DNA of 44,917 nucleotides from an uncultured Spirochaetales bacterium (GCA_934247875.1 CAKQJZ010000007.1:1-44917); one strand, 5' to 3'. Counted from the stretch's first letter, positions 1 through 8,567 are shown. Made by a program: numbers and translations. The notes: generated by a model not told the origin, from the letters alone.

Positions 1-2
1 TT

Positions 3-74
3 ACATCAAAGAGAGGGATTCTAATGGTAAATGTCTATCTGCTTAATACCACCTTGAAAGATTTTGAGCCATAA
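3..74 (+). other. possible 3' end of a gene cut by the window edge
   Basis: One frame is open from base 3 to a TAA at 72-74 and reads through normal-composition DNA, whereas the DNA just after the stop becomes extremely AT-rich. The translated tail ends in LLNTTLKDFEP, which I cannot assign to a family. The abrupt change in base composition at the stop is the main reason to think it is a real gene end. Other frames on both strands close within this stretch. Confidence 0.25.
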
Positions 75-101
75 AAACATAATATCAATATTATGTAAAT
101 A
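72..101. promoter_or_regulatory. possible Xer (dif/cer-like) recombination site
   Basis: The sequence can be read as an 11-base arm ending CATAA (72-82), an 8-base centre (83-90) and an 11-base arm beginning TTATGTAAAT (91-101). This is the arm layout of plasmid cer sites, and the right arm resembles XerD half-sites. The core is an inverted repeat, ACATAATA (77-84) facing TATTATGT (89-96). The left arm fits poorly and the DNA is very AT-rich, so chance is a real alternative. Confidence 0.25.
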
Positions 102-141
102 TGAATCTATATATGTTCATTATTGAATTTAGATTGAATAT

Positions 142-159
142 ATAAAAACATGTTTTTAT
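142..159. repeat. 18-base perfect palindrome
   Basis: ATAAAAACATGTTTTTAT is a perfect inverted repeat with no spacer. It starts with the word ATAAAAACA, also seen at 71-79 and 741-749, where it again starts or overlaps an inverted repeat. It could be a binding site for the small DNA-binding protein encoded after parA. This is inference. Confidence 0.5.
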
Positions 160-745
160 TATATAATTATATATATAAATTGTATATAATTTAAATAGAA
201 AATTCGTTTTATGATATATTTGCAATATAACTAATTGTTATAAGTAATATTATAATTATATAAGTTCTATTAAATATTTAATTAATATGATCGATATTTT
301 TATAGTAAAGCAGTGTACCTGTAATTTATAAGTTAATAAAATTATATAATAATCTTTAGTATTAATATAATAATGTATAATTATTATGAATTAAATATAT
401 AATAAAAATATATAACTATATAAAAAGTACTATAAAAATAATAAGATTGAATATAATATTTCTATTGAGTCTAAATGTTATTATATCTTTATGATATGAA
501 ATATTTAATAAAATGATTATTATCAATATATTTCCTTGTAGGTATTATATTTTAAACATAGTAGATATATTGAAATAGTAATTTATAATATAATTATTTA
601 ATCAATTATATAAAAAAAGATATCAATCAGATATTATATAATATTAGAATATATATTAAAGATAATATATTGTAATATATAAATATTAAAATACTATATA
701 ATAAAGCTATTTGAAATATATAATAGCGATATGATTCTATATAAA

Positions 746-757
746 AACAATATTGTT
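746..757. repeat. 12-base perfect palindrome
   Basis: AACAATATTGTT is a perfect inverted repeat that overlaps the third copy of ATAAAAACA (741-749) in the AT-rich island. It is a candidate operator or centromere-like site for the neighbouring ParA/small DNA-binding protein pair, but short palindromes are common in DNA this AT-rich. Confidence 0.35.
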
Positions 758-1025
758 ATTATTCTGCTATTTAATATAATATATATGTAGGACAATTTAC
801 CTTATTTACAGTTAAGAAAATGTCTCTTATTGTTTATATATTTTATTTTCATAGCTTTAAAATAATTGGTATATAGTTATTTATTAAAATTGATTTGAAA
901 CAATTTATAAATGATATCGTAATAATATAATAAGCATATAAGTATTATTAACTTCTCTATATTTTTTATTATTATTGAATTTAGTTCTTTATTGGTTTAA
1001 TCTAGTTTTTGTACAAGGAGAATGT

Positions 1026-1787
1026 ATGTCAAAAGCTATTGCTTTTTATTTGCAGAAAGGAGGAGTGGGCAAAACTACTGTTGCCGGTACTTTGGCGTGC
1101 CAATCTGCTTTAAGAGGTAAGAAGACTTTGATTATAGATTGTGATCCACAGGGGAATTTATCTTCTTGGTTTCTGAAATCTGCTCCTCGTTACGAACTAT
1201 CTGATGTTTTACAAGGTAAGTGCTATATCGATGATGCTGTTGTTGCACTTCCTGATGTTCCTAATCTATATATTCTGCCAACTTTTGGTATTGGTGGTAC
1301 TTTAAAGAATTATAGTGAGACGAAGCTTGTTGATGAGCCTTTTGTTATTCAGGATCTGATTGGTGAACTGACGGATTATGAGCATATTGTTCTTGATTTA
1401 TCACCAGGCCTTGGCAGATTAGAGAGAGCTGCACTTATTGCTAGTGATGAGATAATCACTCCAATGACTCCAGAAGTCTTCAGTCTCGATGGACTTGAGA
1501 TTTTCATAGATGAGCTTGCTAAGCTCAAGAAGAATTTCAAATCTACTGTTAAACATAATAAAACTATAATAAATTCTTTTGACGAAAGAATTAGACAGCA
1601 TAGAGATATATATAAAGCTGCTTCTTCGTCTGGAAAATATGAAGTATATAAGATTCCAGTTGAACCTCTCTTTAGAAAGGCTCAAGAAGCGGGTAAAGTT
1701 CCTCAGCTATATAAGGTGCGGGGGCGAGGTTTAAAACCTGCTACTATTGAATCATTGCATTTGATTAATAAATCGATTTGGAAATAA
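1026..1787 (+). CDS. parA: ParA-family partition ATPase (plasmid type)
   Basis: This is a 253-residue P-loop ATPase of the ParA/MinD group, which moves DNA cargo by ATP-driven binding to the nucleoid. The deviant Walker A motif KGGVGKTT is at residues 11-18, followed by IDCDPQGN and the Walker B-like LDLSPG. The ATG at 1026 is chosen because AAGGAG lies just upstream with good spacing and the protein then begins with the usual beta strand into Walker A; an in-frame TTG at 975 would add an unlikely hydrophobic leader encoded in AT-rich DNA. A small DNA-binding protein gene follows after 15 bases. There is no N-terminal helix-turn-helix domain, as in the short plasmid ParAs that pair with ribbon-helix-helix partners. 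Chromosomal ParA paired with a full ParB/Spo0J is the alternative, but no such ParB is present here. Confidence 0.88.
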   Translation: MSKAIAFYLQKGGVGKTTVAGTLACQSALRGKKTLIIDCDPQGNLSSWFLKSAPRYELSDVLQGKCYIDDAVVALPDVPNLYILPTFGIGGTLKNYSETKLVDEPFVIQDLIGELTDYEHIVLDLSPGLGRLERAALIASDEIITPMTPEVFSLDGLEIFIDELAKLKKNFKSTVKHNKTIINSFDERIRQHRDIYKAASSSGKYEVYKIPVEPLFRKAQEAGKVPQLYKVRGRGLKPATIESLHLINKSIWK

Positions 1788-1802
1788 AAGGAGAGAGGAA
1801 AA

Positions 1803-2039
1803 ATGGCATTAAGAAAACAAGCAGATTCAAATAATGAGATCGAGAGCTTGAGTGGACAGCGCGCAAAAGAAGTGTTTTCAAATAAGGAGGCAAAAGAGAA
1901 GAAGATTCTGACTACTTTCTCTATTGAGCCTTCCTTTAAATCTGATCTTGAAGATGTTTTTGATAACATGGGCCTTGGTTGGGCTGCTGGTATTCGTTTT
2001 GCGCTGAAAGAGTTCTATAAAAAGTACTCTAATCAGTAA
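1803..2039 (+). CDS. small putative ribbon-helix-helix DNA-binding protein, ParA partner
   Basis: This 78-residue protein starts 15 bases after parA behind an AGGAGAGAGG-type ribosome binding site. The N-terminal 35 residues are polar and charged, probably flexible. The C-terminal part, from ILTTFSIEPSFKSDLEDVF to the end, has the strand-helix-helix pattern of ribbon-helix-helix proteins. This size and layout, a disordered tail plus a dimeric ribbon-helix-helix fold, match the centromere-binding partners of short ParA proteins (ParG-like). Such proteins bind repeated sites near the operon and often repress it. The fold call is from pattern only. The AT-rich DNA resumes right after the stop, so the two-gene cassette sits inside the AT-rich island. 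Confidence 0.6.
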   Translation: MALRKQADSNNEIESLSGQRAKEVFSNKEAKEKKILTTFSIEPSFKSDLEDVFDNMGLGWAAGIRFALKEFYKKYSNQ

Positions 2040-2149
2040 TGTTTTCGATTTAATAATATAATTATTATTTTATAAAAGTTGTTTAATATCTTAATGATTT
2101 CTGTTTAGAAGATATATAATAGTTATATAAGTTTATATTTGTAATTATA

Positions 2150-4135
2150 TTAATGTTTGTTTCTTGCTTTCATTCTTTCAAGAAGCGCATGTGCAGCTTT
2201 TAGATTATCTGCTCTTTCTTCAGCCTTGCTTTTCTCTTCATCTGCAAATAGCTCATGAGGTATTTCCTTTAGAAATCTGGATGGAAGCGCTATTTTCACT
2301 TCTCCTTCTCTGCTTGTTCGCTCTTCTGCATAGTTGATTATAAGCTTCTCACGAGCTCTTGTGATTGCAACATAAAAGAGTCTTCTCTCTTCATTTATGT
2401 TCAGCGGATTTTCTTCAAGTGCTCTAGCTGATGGTATTATGTTATCTTCAACGCCAGCAAGGAAGACTTCTTTGAATTCAAGCCCTTTTGAGGCATGCAT
2501 TGTCATTAAGTTTACTTTGTTGTCATTGTCTTTATCATCATCACCAAGTATTGAGACTGCATTTACATAGTCTCTTATTGTCGAATCCTGGTGAGTGTCA
2601 ATGAATCTTGTAAGCCTATCTTGCAAGAAAGAGATGGATTTCATCTTATATGCAACAGCTTTCTCACTATCTGGGAATTCTTCTCTTAGCATGAGCTCAT
2701 ATCCTGTTTCAGCAACAATAGTCTCAATTATTCTCTTAGGATTAGTTTCAATGAGATGTCTCCATGAAGAAATCTGAGAAGTGAATTTATCTAGAGCTTC
2801 CTTGCTTTTCTTAGGAATCCTGTCAGCTGGTATTTCCTTTATTGAATCAAAAAGAGAGAGGTATTTCTCGTCAGCATAAGCTCTTAAGCGTTCAACAGTT
2901 GTGCGTCCAATTCCACGTCTTGGTGTGTTGATTATCCTTAAAAGAGATACATCGTCTTTCTTGTTTATAAGCACTTTGAGATATGAAAGCATATCTCTGA
3001 TTTCTCGTCTGTCAAAGAAGCTCTGCGCACCAGAGATCTTAACAGGAAGCTGCTGTTCAATGAAAGAGTTCTCAATCAATGAGATAAGGTTATTTGTCCT
3101 GACAAGCACTCCAAAATCCTTATAGTCATACTTGTTGGCTCTCATTTCCTTTCTGATAGTACTTGCTATCCAGAATGCTTCATTATCTCCATTCTTATGC
3201 TTTCTCAGGTATATTGATGCACCGTCTCCTTCCTCTGTCCAAAGCTTTTTCTCTTTTCTATCTTTGTTGTTGATTATTACAGAGTTAGCTGCACTCAATA
3301 TATTTCCAGTTGATCTATAGTTCCTCTCAAGCTTGAATTCAGCACGTTCAGGAAAGTCCTGTTCAAACATCATTATATTCTGATAATTAGCACCACGCCA
3401 TGAGTAGATGGACTGATCATCATCGCCAACAACAGCAAGATTCCTGTATTTTTTAGCTATCATTGAGACAAAAGTATATTGGAGCAGGGAAGTATCCTGA
3501 AATTCATCAACCATTATGTATCTGAATCTATCCTGGACCTCTTCAAGGATGAATGGCTTTAGTGTGAAAAGCTTGATTGGAAGCAATATCAGGTCATCAA
3601 AGTCAACTACGTTATATGCTTTTTGCGTTTTAAGCCATTCATCATAGATAAGTGCTATCTGGCTATCATTATTCTTGATAGTAGCACGCCCTGTTTTCAG
3701 GTCAGAAAAGAGTGAGCTTAATGTATTGACGTTGTAATCACTTACCAAGTGGCCACATTGTATGATGCAGTTTTTGATAAGTGCTATGTTGTCATTAGCA
3801 TCATATAGAGTGAAGTCATTATGGTAACCAAGGTGCTGGATATATTGCTTCAATAAGCCAAGCCCAAATGAATGGAATGTTGTAGTTGTTAGGTTCTTAA
3901 GAGGCTTGCCTGTAAGTGATCTGATTCTCTCGCTCATCTCTGTTGCAGCTTTATTGGTGAATGTCAGGGCAAGAATATTTCGCTCATTAATGCCGCTTTC
4001 GAGCATATGAGCAATTCTGTATGTGATCATTCTTGTCTTTCCAGAGCCTGCACCAGCAATAATAAGCTCAGGACCCTCTATCTTAGCAGCAGCTGCTGCT
4101 TGTTCTTTGTTGAGAACCTTATTTAAGTCAATCAT
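2150..4135 (-). CDS. UvrD/Rep/PcrA-family superfamily 1 DNA helicase
   Basis: This 661-residue ATP-dependent 3'-5' DNA helicase is expected to act in repair and replication restart. Walker A AGAGSGKT is at residues 27-34, the Walker B DEFQDTS and the GDDDQSIYSWRGA motif follow, and the C-terminal half holds MTMHASKGLEF and RLFYVAITRAR. The length matches Rep and the shorter PcrA proteins, and I cannot decide between them. A promoter with a short leader lies just upstream at 4150-4178. Transcription converges with the parA cassette across a short AT-rich gap without an obvious hairpin terminator. Confidence 0.93.
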   Translation of the reverse strand: MIDLNKVLNKEQAAAAAKIEGPELIIAGAGSGKTRMITYRIAHMLESGINERNILALTFTNKAATEMSERIRSLTGKPLKNLTTTTFHSFGLGLLKQYIQHLGYHNDFTLYDANDNIALIKNCIIQCGHLVSDYNVNTLSSLFSDLKTGRATIKNNDSQIALIYDEWLKTQKAYNVVDFDDLILLPIKLFTLKPFILEEVQDRFRYIMVDEFQDTSLLQYTFVSMIAKKYRNLAVVGDDDQSIYSWRGANYQNIMMFEQDFPERAEFKLERNYRSTGNILSAANSVIINNKDRKEKKLWTEEGDGASIYLRKHKNGDNEAFWIASTIRKEMRANKYDYKDFGVLVRTNNLISLIENSFIEQQLPVKISGAQSFFDRREIRDMLSYLKVLINKKDDVSLLRIINTPRRGIGRTTVERLRAYADEKYLSLFDSIKEIPADRIPKKSKEALDKFTSQISSWRHLIETNPKRIIETIVAETGYELMLREEFPDSEKAVAYKMKSISFLQDRLTRFIDTHQDSTIRDYVNAVSILGDDDKDNDNKVNLMTMHASKGLEFKEVFLAGVEDNIIPSARALEENPLNINEERRLFYVAITRAREKLIINYAEERTSREGEVKIALPSRFLKEIPHELFADEEKSKAEERADNLKAAHALLERMKARNKH

Positions 4136-4149
4136 ATCAAGCCTTGATG

Positions 4150-4178
4150 ATTATAAGGAAAGTGAGATTGAGCTTCAA
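4150..4178 (-). promoter_or_regulatory. sigma70-type promoter for the UvrD/Rep helicase
   Basis: On the minus strand, TTGAAG (4173-4178) and TATAAT (4150-4155) are separated by 17 bases. The expected start near 4143 leaves a leader of about 8 bases before the ATG at 4135. The -35 box overlaps the end of the upstream methyltransferase gene. Confidence 0.6.
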
Positions 4179-4957
4179 TTGGATTTTCTGACTTTTAAGA
4201 GGCATGCGAACATAGGACCTTCGCCGCCGCTTATGTCTGGAAGCACTATAGAGCCGTATTGAAGCTTCTCTCCAAATGGAAGAGCAATCTCTTCAATCTC
4301 CTCTCCATGTCTTTTGAAGAGCTTTTCAATAACTCTCTCATTCTCATTCTTATTGATAGAGCAAGTAGAGTAGAGTATGTATCCTTCGTCTTTTGAAGCT
4401 ATCAGCGCAGAAGAGAGCATAGAGTATTGGAGTATAGAGAGACGTTTAGGTCTGCTCTCAGACCATATGTCTAAGTGTTTTCTATCATTGATTACATGAC
4501 GCTCTGACGAGCATGGTGCATCTAATAGTATTGCGTCATATACTCCTTTCTCATAAACACCCCAGGCACTAGCATCAAAGCCTGTGACTCTGATAATGCT
4601 TTTCTCTTCTTCGCTTAATGATGAAGATATTGCTTTTCTGAGTCTTTCGCGTCTGTCTGGAGATCTGTCATTGGAGACAAGCTCGCCTTTGCCTTTCAGC
4701 TTCTTTGCAATAACCAGTGTCTTTCCACCTGGTGCTGCACACATATCAAGGACCTTCATGCCTTCTGATACAGGAAGCGAGTCAGCTGTTTTATATGAGA
4801 TATTATCGAGATAATAAGGAGTGAGCAGACCTGGTATTTCTACCATCGTGTCTTTTTCAAGAAGGAGTGCTTCTTTAAGAGCCTCCCATCTATCTCCATA
4901 TTGCCCTTTATAGTATTTATCAAAGAGCACATCGCTCTTTTCTTTTGCTTTTTTCAT
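4175..4957 (-). CDS. NOL1/NOP2/Sun-family RNA cytosine-C5 methyltransferase
   Basis: This 260-residue S-adenosylmethionine-dependent methyltransferase probably makes 5-methylcytosine in rRNA or tRNA. The SAM-binding motif is MCAAPGGKT, and two expected cysteines are visible: the motif IV cysteine in LLDAPCSSERH and the motif VI cysteine in YSTCS. It lacks the N-terminal NusB-like domain and C-terminal PUA extension of E. coli RsmB and RsmF, so it is a compact form and its target cannot be named. The start at 4957 is chosen because TAATG overlaps the stop of the DUF212 gene, implying translational coupling; an ATG at 4966 in the same frame is possible. Confidence 0.88.
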   Translation of the reverse strand: MKKAKEKSDVLFDKYYKGQYGDRWEALKEALLLEKDTMVEIPGLLTPYYLDNISYKTADSLPVSEGMKVLDMCAAPGGKTLVIAKKLKGKGELVSNDRSPDRRERLRKAISSSLSEEEKSIIRVTGFDASAWGVYEKGVYDAILLDAPCSSERHVINDRKHLDIWSESRPKRLSILQYSMLSSALIASKDEGYILYSTCSINKNENERVIEKLFKRHGEEIEEIALPFGEKLQYGSIVLPDISGGEGPMFACLLKVRKSN

Positions 4958-5433
4958 TAAAAACAACCTATTGTTATGATAGCTCCAGCAGCTATTCCTA
5001 TGATCATGCCCCAGAATACCTGGAGTACAGTGTGACCTACCATAGTCTTGAATTTCTTTCGTGTGAAGATCTTATCATGGAACATATCAGAAAACAGAGT
5101 AGACCACTCATTGAGCAGTTCTGCCTGGCGTCCAGTCTCTAAGCGCACATTCACAGCGTCGTTCATTACAACTAAGGCAAAAATCAGAGAAATGACAAAT
5201 AGTGTTGAGCCAAAGCCATCTGTAAGTCCTACAGCAGTTGTCATAGCGCATACTGTCGATGTGTGAGATGAAGGCATTCCTCCATTAGAGAAAATAAGGA
5301 CACCTTTCCATTCTCTGTTTGAGATCAGATAGATGAAAGGCTTCACGAATTGTGCAATCAGCATTGCGCATAGTGCTGATATGAATACTGGGTTTGACAG
5401 TATGTTATTATTCATGGCTAAAAGCTTAGACAT
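4957..5433 (-). CDS. DUF212 family membrane protein (YuiD-like, PAP2-related)
   Basis: This 158-residue integral membrane protein matches the DUF212 family, distant relatives of acid phosphatase / vanadium haloperoxidase proteins. Visible signs are the motif GGMPSSHTSTVCAMTTAVG, the segment VMNDAVNVRLETGRQAELLNEW and the C-terminal VGHTVLQVFWGMIIG with glycine-rich membrane segments. The substrate of the family is not established. The start is uncertain: ATG at 5433 or 5415, neither with a clear ribosome binding site. The stop overlaps the methyltransferase start (TAATG), so the two are probably co-expressed. Confidence 0.85.
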   Translation of the reverse strand: MSKLLAMNNNILSNPVFISALCAMLIAQFVKPFIYLISNREWKGVLIFSNGGMPSSHTSTVCAMTTAVGLTDGFGSTLFVISLIFALVVMNDAVNVRLETGRQAELLNEWSTLFSDMFHDKIFTRKKFKTMVGHTVLQVFWGMIIGIAAGAIITIGCF

Positions 5434-5445
5434 TACTCTGGATTA

Positions 5446-5474
5446 TTGCAAGCAATCTAAGCTATTGGTAGACT
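5446..5474 (+). promoter_or_regulatory. promoter of the MFS-aconitase-IDH operon, probably leaderless
   Basis: TTGCAA (5446-5451), 17 bases, TAGACT (5469-5474). The predicted start of transcription, about 7 bases later, falls on the ATG at 5482. No ribosome binding site precedes that ATG, consistent with a leaderless mRNA. Confidence 0.5.
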
Positions 5475-5481
5475 AACGCTG

Positions 5482-6639
5482 ATGGATAGAAACAAACAAT
5501 TCTTAGCATTCCTCTCTTGTTTTGGATACTTTGCGCTTACGATGATCAACTTCGCTCTGATTTACTTTCTTAAGGAGCGTGGCTTTACTTCTTTTGAAGT
5601 AGGAATCGCAGCATCAATCTATCCCTTTTCATATTTTGTTTTCTGCTTGATTGTTCCGCTATTCATAAAAGGACAAGAAAAAAGGTCCATCACTGTTTCA
5701 TTCCTTTTGGTCTTCGCAGCCATTCTGACACTTGTTCTAGTGGATTCTAAAGCGCTTTCTTTCATAGCTCTAATAATCTATGGCGCATCAACATCGCTGC
5801 TCTGGCCTAATGTCGAGACACTGATAACACTCTCAGATGAAGGCGATAATCTGAACAGAAGCATAATGAAGTTCAATGTTGCGTGGTCTATAGGCTCAGG
5901 CGCGGCAACAGCAACATCTGGCATTCTGTCTCTCAGAAGCTATCGTTTGCCGTTTTATCTATCGCTTATGCTCATCTTGGCCTTATCATGTGCATCTCTT
6001 TTCATAAAGAAAGGAGACGTAAGAGAGCGAAAAGGAGAAGAGAGAGCTGAAGAGCCACCAACTAAAGCTATATTGCTATCAAGCTGGGCCTCTCTGTTTC
6101 TTCTCTATATGCTATATGGAATACTCTTCACAGTTTATCCTCTCTACTCATCTGATGTGCTTAATGCTGGAGGAAATATAACTGGAGTGCTATTGATGTT
6201 CTTTGGCATAGCATCCTCTCTCTCATTCTATATCTTAGGTAAAATGACGATATGGCAAAGAAAATTAAAAGTCATAATCAGTGCAGAGCTTATGCTTATA
6301 GCTGTCTCTATTGTCATTGCTTCCTGCAAGATCTTATTCATTCGCATGATTGCATTTGCTTTATATGGAATCATATTCTCTCTCCTCTATGATAGCTCTA
6401 TGTTTCATGGTTCAGTTGGCGTAAAAGACAGAAGCATGAGAATGGTCATGCATGAGGTGATATTGACATTTGCAACTATAGTTGGCTCTCTTTTGGGGGC
6501 ACTTGTTTACCAATTGAAGAGCTTTCAGACTCTAATAATTGGATATGTAGTAATTTCAATCATCTTAATTTTCATAGAAATCGTATTTTTCAAACAAATG
6601 AAAAGTGGTAAAAATAACTCAATAAAGGATGGTGTTTAA
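5482..6639 (+). CDS. major facilitator superfamily transporter
   Basis: This 385-residue membrane protein has about twelve hydrophobic segments in two halves, divided by a charged loop near residues 177-193 (KKGDVRERKGEERAEE). Early motif-A-like spacing and the segment GASTSLLWPNVETLI are typical of MFS carriers. No substrate can be assigned from sequence. Its stop overlaps the start of the aconitase gene (TAATG), so it is the first gene of an operon with aconitase and isocitrate dehydrogenase; a link to di- or tricarboxylates is possible but unproven. There is no ribosome binding site at the ATG, and the promoter sits so close that a leaderless transcript is likely. Confidence 0.85.
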   Translation: MDRNKQFLAFLSCFGYFALTMINFALIYFLKERGFTSFEVGIAASIYPFSYFVFCLIVPLFIKGQEKRSITVSFLLVFAAILTLVLVDSKALSFIALIIYGASTSLLWPNVETLITLSDEGDNLNRSIMKFNVAWSIGSGAATATSGILSLRSYRLPFYLSLMLILALSCASLFIKKGDVRERKGEERAEEPPTKAILLSSWASLFLLYMLYGILFTVYPLYSSDVLNAGGNITGVLLMFFGIASSLSFYILGKMTIWQRKLKVIISAELMLIAVSIVIASCKILFIRMIAFALYGIIFSLLYDSSMFHGSVGVKDRSMRMVMHEVILTFATIVGSLLGALVYQLKSFQTLIIGYVVISIILIFIEIVFFKQMKSGKNNSIKDGV

Positions 6640-8567
6640 TGGGCAGATCTTTATGTTACAAAATCCTTGAGAATCATCTGATTTCAGGAAAGCTTGAAAA
6701 GGGCGAGAGCATCACTATCAGAATTGATCAGACACTGACACAGGATGCTACTGGAACTATGGCATACCTTCAGTTTGAAGCTTTAGGACTCGATAAAGTC
6801 AGAAATGAGCTTGCTGTGAGCTATGTAGATCACAATACTATCCAGGTTGGATTTGAGAACTTTGATGACCATGAATATCTAAGAACAGTTGCAGCTGATA
6901 AAGGCGTCATATACTCACGTGCTGGAAATGGCATATGCCACCAAGTCCATCTTGAGCGTTTTGCTCTCCCAGGAAAGACCTTGCTTGGCTCTGATTCTCA
7001 TACGCCAACTGCAGGAGGCTTAGCTTCTTTTTCAATGGGAGCTGGTGGCTTGGATGTAGCACTTGCTATGGCAGGCGTTGGCTTTTCAATCATTGCTCCA
7101 CGAGTTGTAAAGATAACTCTCAAAGGAAAGCTGAGACCATTTGTTTCAGCAAAAGATATAATATTGAAAGTCCTTGAGCGCTTTGGCACTAAAGGCAATG
7201 TAAACACTGTATTTGAATACGCAGGAGATGGAGTTAAGACTCTTTCCGTTCCTGAGCGTGCAACTATTGCTAATATGGGCGCAGAGTGTGGTGTAACAAC
7301 ATCTCTATTCCCTTCTGATGAAATAACGAAAGCGTTCCTGAATGCAGAAAAGAGAGACGGCTGGATAGAGCTAAGTGCAGATGACGATGCGCTTTATGAT
7401 GACTATTTTGAAATAGATCTTGATAGCTTAGAGCCAATGGCTGCAGCTCCTCATAGCCCAGGCAATGTTGTAGCAATTGATAGCATCAAGGGACTTCCTG
7501 TAAACCAGGTATTAATCGGTTCATGCACTAACTCAAGCTATCTGGATCTTAAACGCGCAGCTGCTATTCTTCGTGGTCATGTAGTACCACCAAGTGTTTC
7601 TCTTGGAGTAGCACCAGGCTCAAGAGCTGTGCTCAGAATGATTACTGAAGATGGCACTCTCGATACTTTCATCCATTCTGGTGCCAGAATACTTGAAAGT
7701 GCATGTGGTTTTTGCATTGGCAACCATCAAAGCCCAGGGACTGAGAGCGTATCACTGAGAACAAACAACAGAAACTTTGAAGGCAGAAGTGGCACAAAGA
7801 GTGCGAAGGTATATCTTGTAAGTCCTGAGAGCGCTGCTTATTCAGCTATAAAAGGCTATGTAGCAGATCCAAGAGAGTGTGATATTGATTATGCATCTAT
7901 AAAAGTTGAAGGCGATTTCTTGATTGATGATTCTATGTTTATATTCCCTCCTAAGAATCCAGAACCTATCAAGAGAGGGCCGAATATCGGAATGCCTCCT
8001 TCTAATGTTGCTCTTAGCGAGACTCTTGATGGAACTCTTCTCATTAAAGTCGGTGATAAGATCACAACAGACCATATCATGCCAGCTGGCGTTAGGCTTA
8101 AATATAGGTCAAATATCCCAGCTTACTCTGAATTCGTATTCGAGAATGTCGATGCGACATTCCCTCAGCGTGCTGCAAAAGCCAGAGACGAAGGCAAAGC
8201 TGGCTTCATTGTTGCAGGCTTATCATATGGCCAAGGCTCATCGCGTGAGCATGCAGCTATCTGCCCAATGTATCTAGGCGTTAAAGCTGTAGTAGCTAAA
8301 TCAATTGAGAGAATACATCAGGCTAATCTATGCAACTTTGGCATTCTTCCTCTGATTTTTGAGAGGGAGAGTGATTATGATAAGCTCAAAGAGGGTGATG
8401 AGCTTGTAATCAAAGGTGCTAGAGATTGCGTTGAAAGCGGTAAGTTTGAGCTGTTTGATGTTACTGAGAATATCTCAATACCACTTACGTTATTTGCATC
8501 CCCATTCCAGAAAGAGATGCTTCTAGCTGGTGGCAGACTTAATCTTCTCAAGGAGAGTGGCAAATGA
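6639..8567 (+). CDS. acn: aconitate hydratase (short form)
   Basis: This 642-residue [4Fe-4S] enzyme isomerises citrate to isocitrate. The three cluster cysteines are visible: C296 in GSCTNSS, and C356 and C359 in CGFCIGN. LLGSDSHTPTAGG lies in the N-terminal part, and the swivel domain carries KVGDKITTDHIMPAG and the substrate-binding loop SYGQGSSREHAA. At about 640 residues it is the compact type related to mitochondrial aconitase and isopropylmalate isomerase, rather than the roughly 890-residue AcnA/AcnB. Its neighbour is isocitrate dehydrogenase, with stop and start overlapping (ATGA), so aconitase rather than isopropylmalate isomerase is the better call. Citrate synthase is encoded 13 kb away. 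Confidence 0.93.
   Translation: MGRSLCYKILENHLISGKLEKGESITIRIDQTLTQDATGTMAYLQFEALGLDKVRNELAVSYVDHNTIQVGFENFDDHEYLRTVAADKGVIYSRAGNGICHQVHLERFALPGKTLLGSDSHTPTAGGLASFSMGAGGLDVALAMAGVGFSIIAPRVVKITLKGKLRPFVSAKDIILKVLERFGTKGNVNTVFEYAGDGVKTLSVPERATIANMGAECGVTTSLFPSDEITKAFLNAEKRDGWIELSADDDALYDDYFEIDLDSLEPMAAAPHSPGNVVAIDSIKGLPVNQVLIGSCTNSSYLDLKRAAAILRGHVVPPSVSLGVAPGSRAVLRMITEDGTLDTFIHSGARILESACGFCIGNHQSPGTESVSLRTNNRNFEGRSGTKSAKVYLVSPESAAYSAIKGYVADPRECDIDYASIKVEGDFLIDDSMFIFPPKNPEPIKRGPNIGMPPSNVALSETLDGTLLIKVGDKITTDHIMPAGVRLKYRSNIPAYSEFVFENVDATFPQRAAKARDEGKAGFIVAGLSYGQGSSREHAAICPMYLGVKAVVAKSIERIHQANLCNFGILPLIFERESDYDKLKEGDELVIKGARDCVESGKFELFDVTENISIPLTLFASPFQKEMLLAGGRLNLLKESGK

Larger units (their letters stand above)
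75..1012. other. extremely AT-rich gene-free island upstream of parA
   Basis: This stretch has no credible open reading frame. Only 5 of 60 bases at 121-180 and 6 of 60 at 241-300 are G or C, far below the flanking genes. It contains several palindromes and a repeated 9-base word (ATAAAAACA at 71, 142 and 741). It lies directly upstream of a ParA/small DNA-binding protein pair. Such AT-rich DNA beside a segregation module is typical of plasmid origins or centromere-like sites, but that role here is inference. Confidence 0.6.

Noticed and set aside
975..1025. Upstream TTG start for parA
   Set aside because: It would add 17 mostly hydrophobic residues from AT-rich DNA; ATG at 1026 has AAGGAG and gives the normal family N-terminus.
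7924..8277. Overlapping 117-codon frame inside aconitase
   Set aside because: Out-of-frame shadow of the strongly conserved aconitase swivel domain; no start signal.
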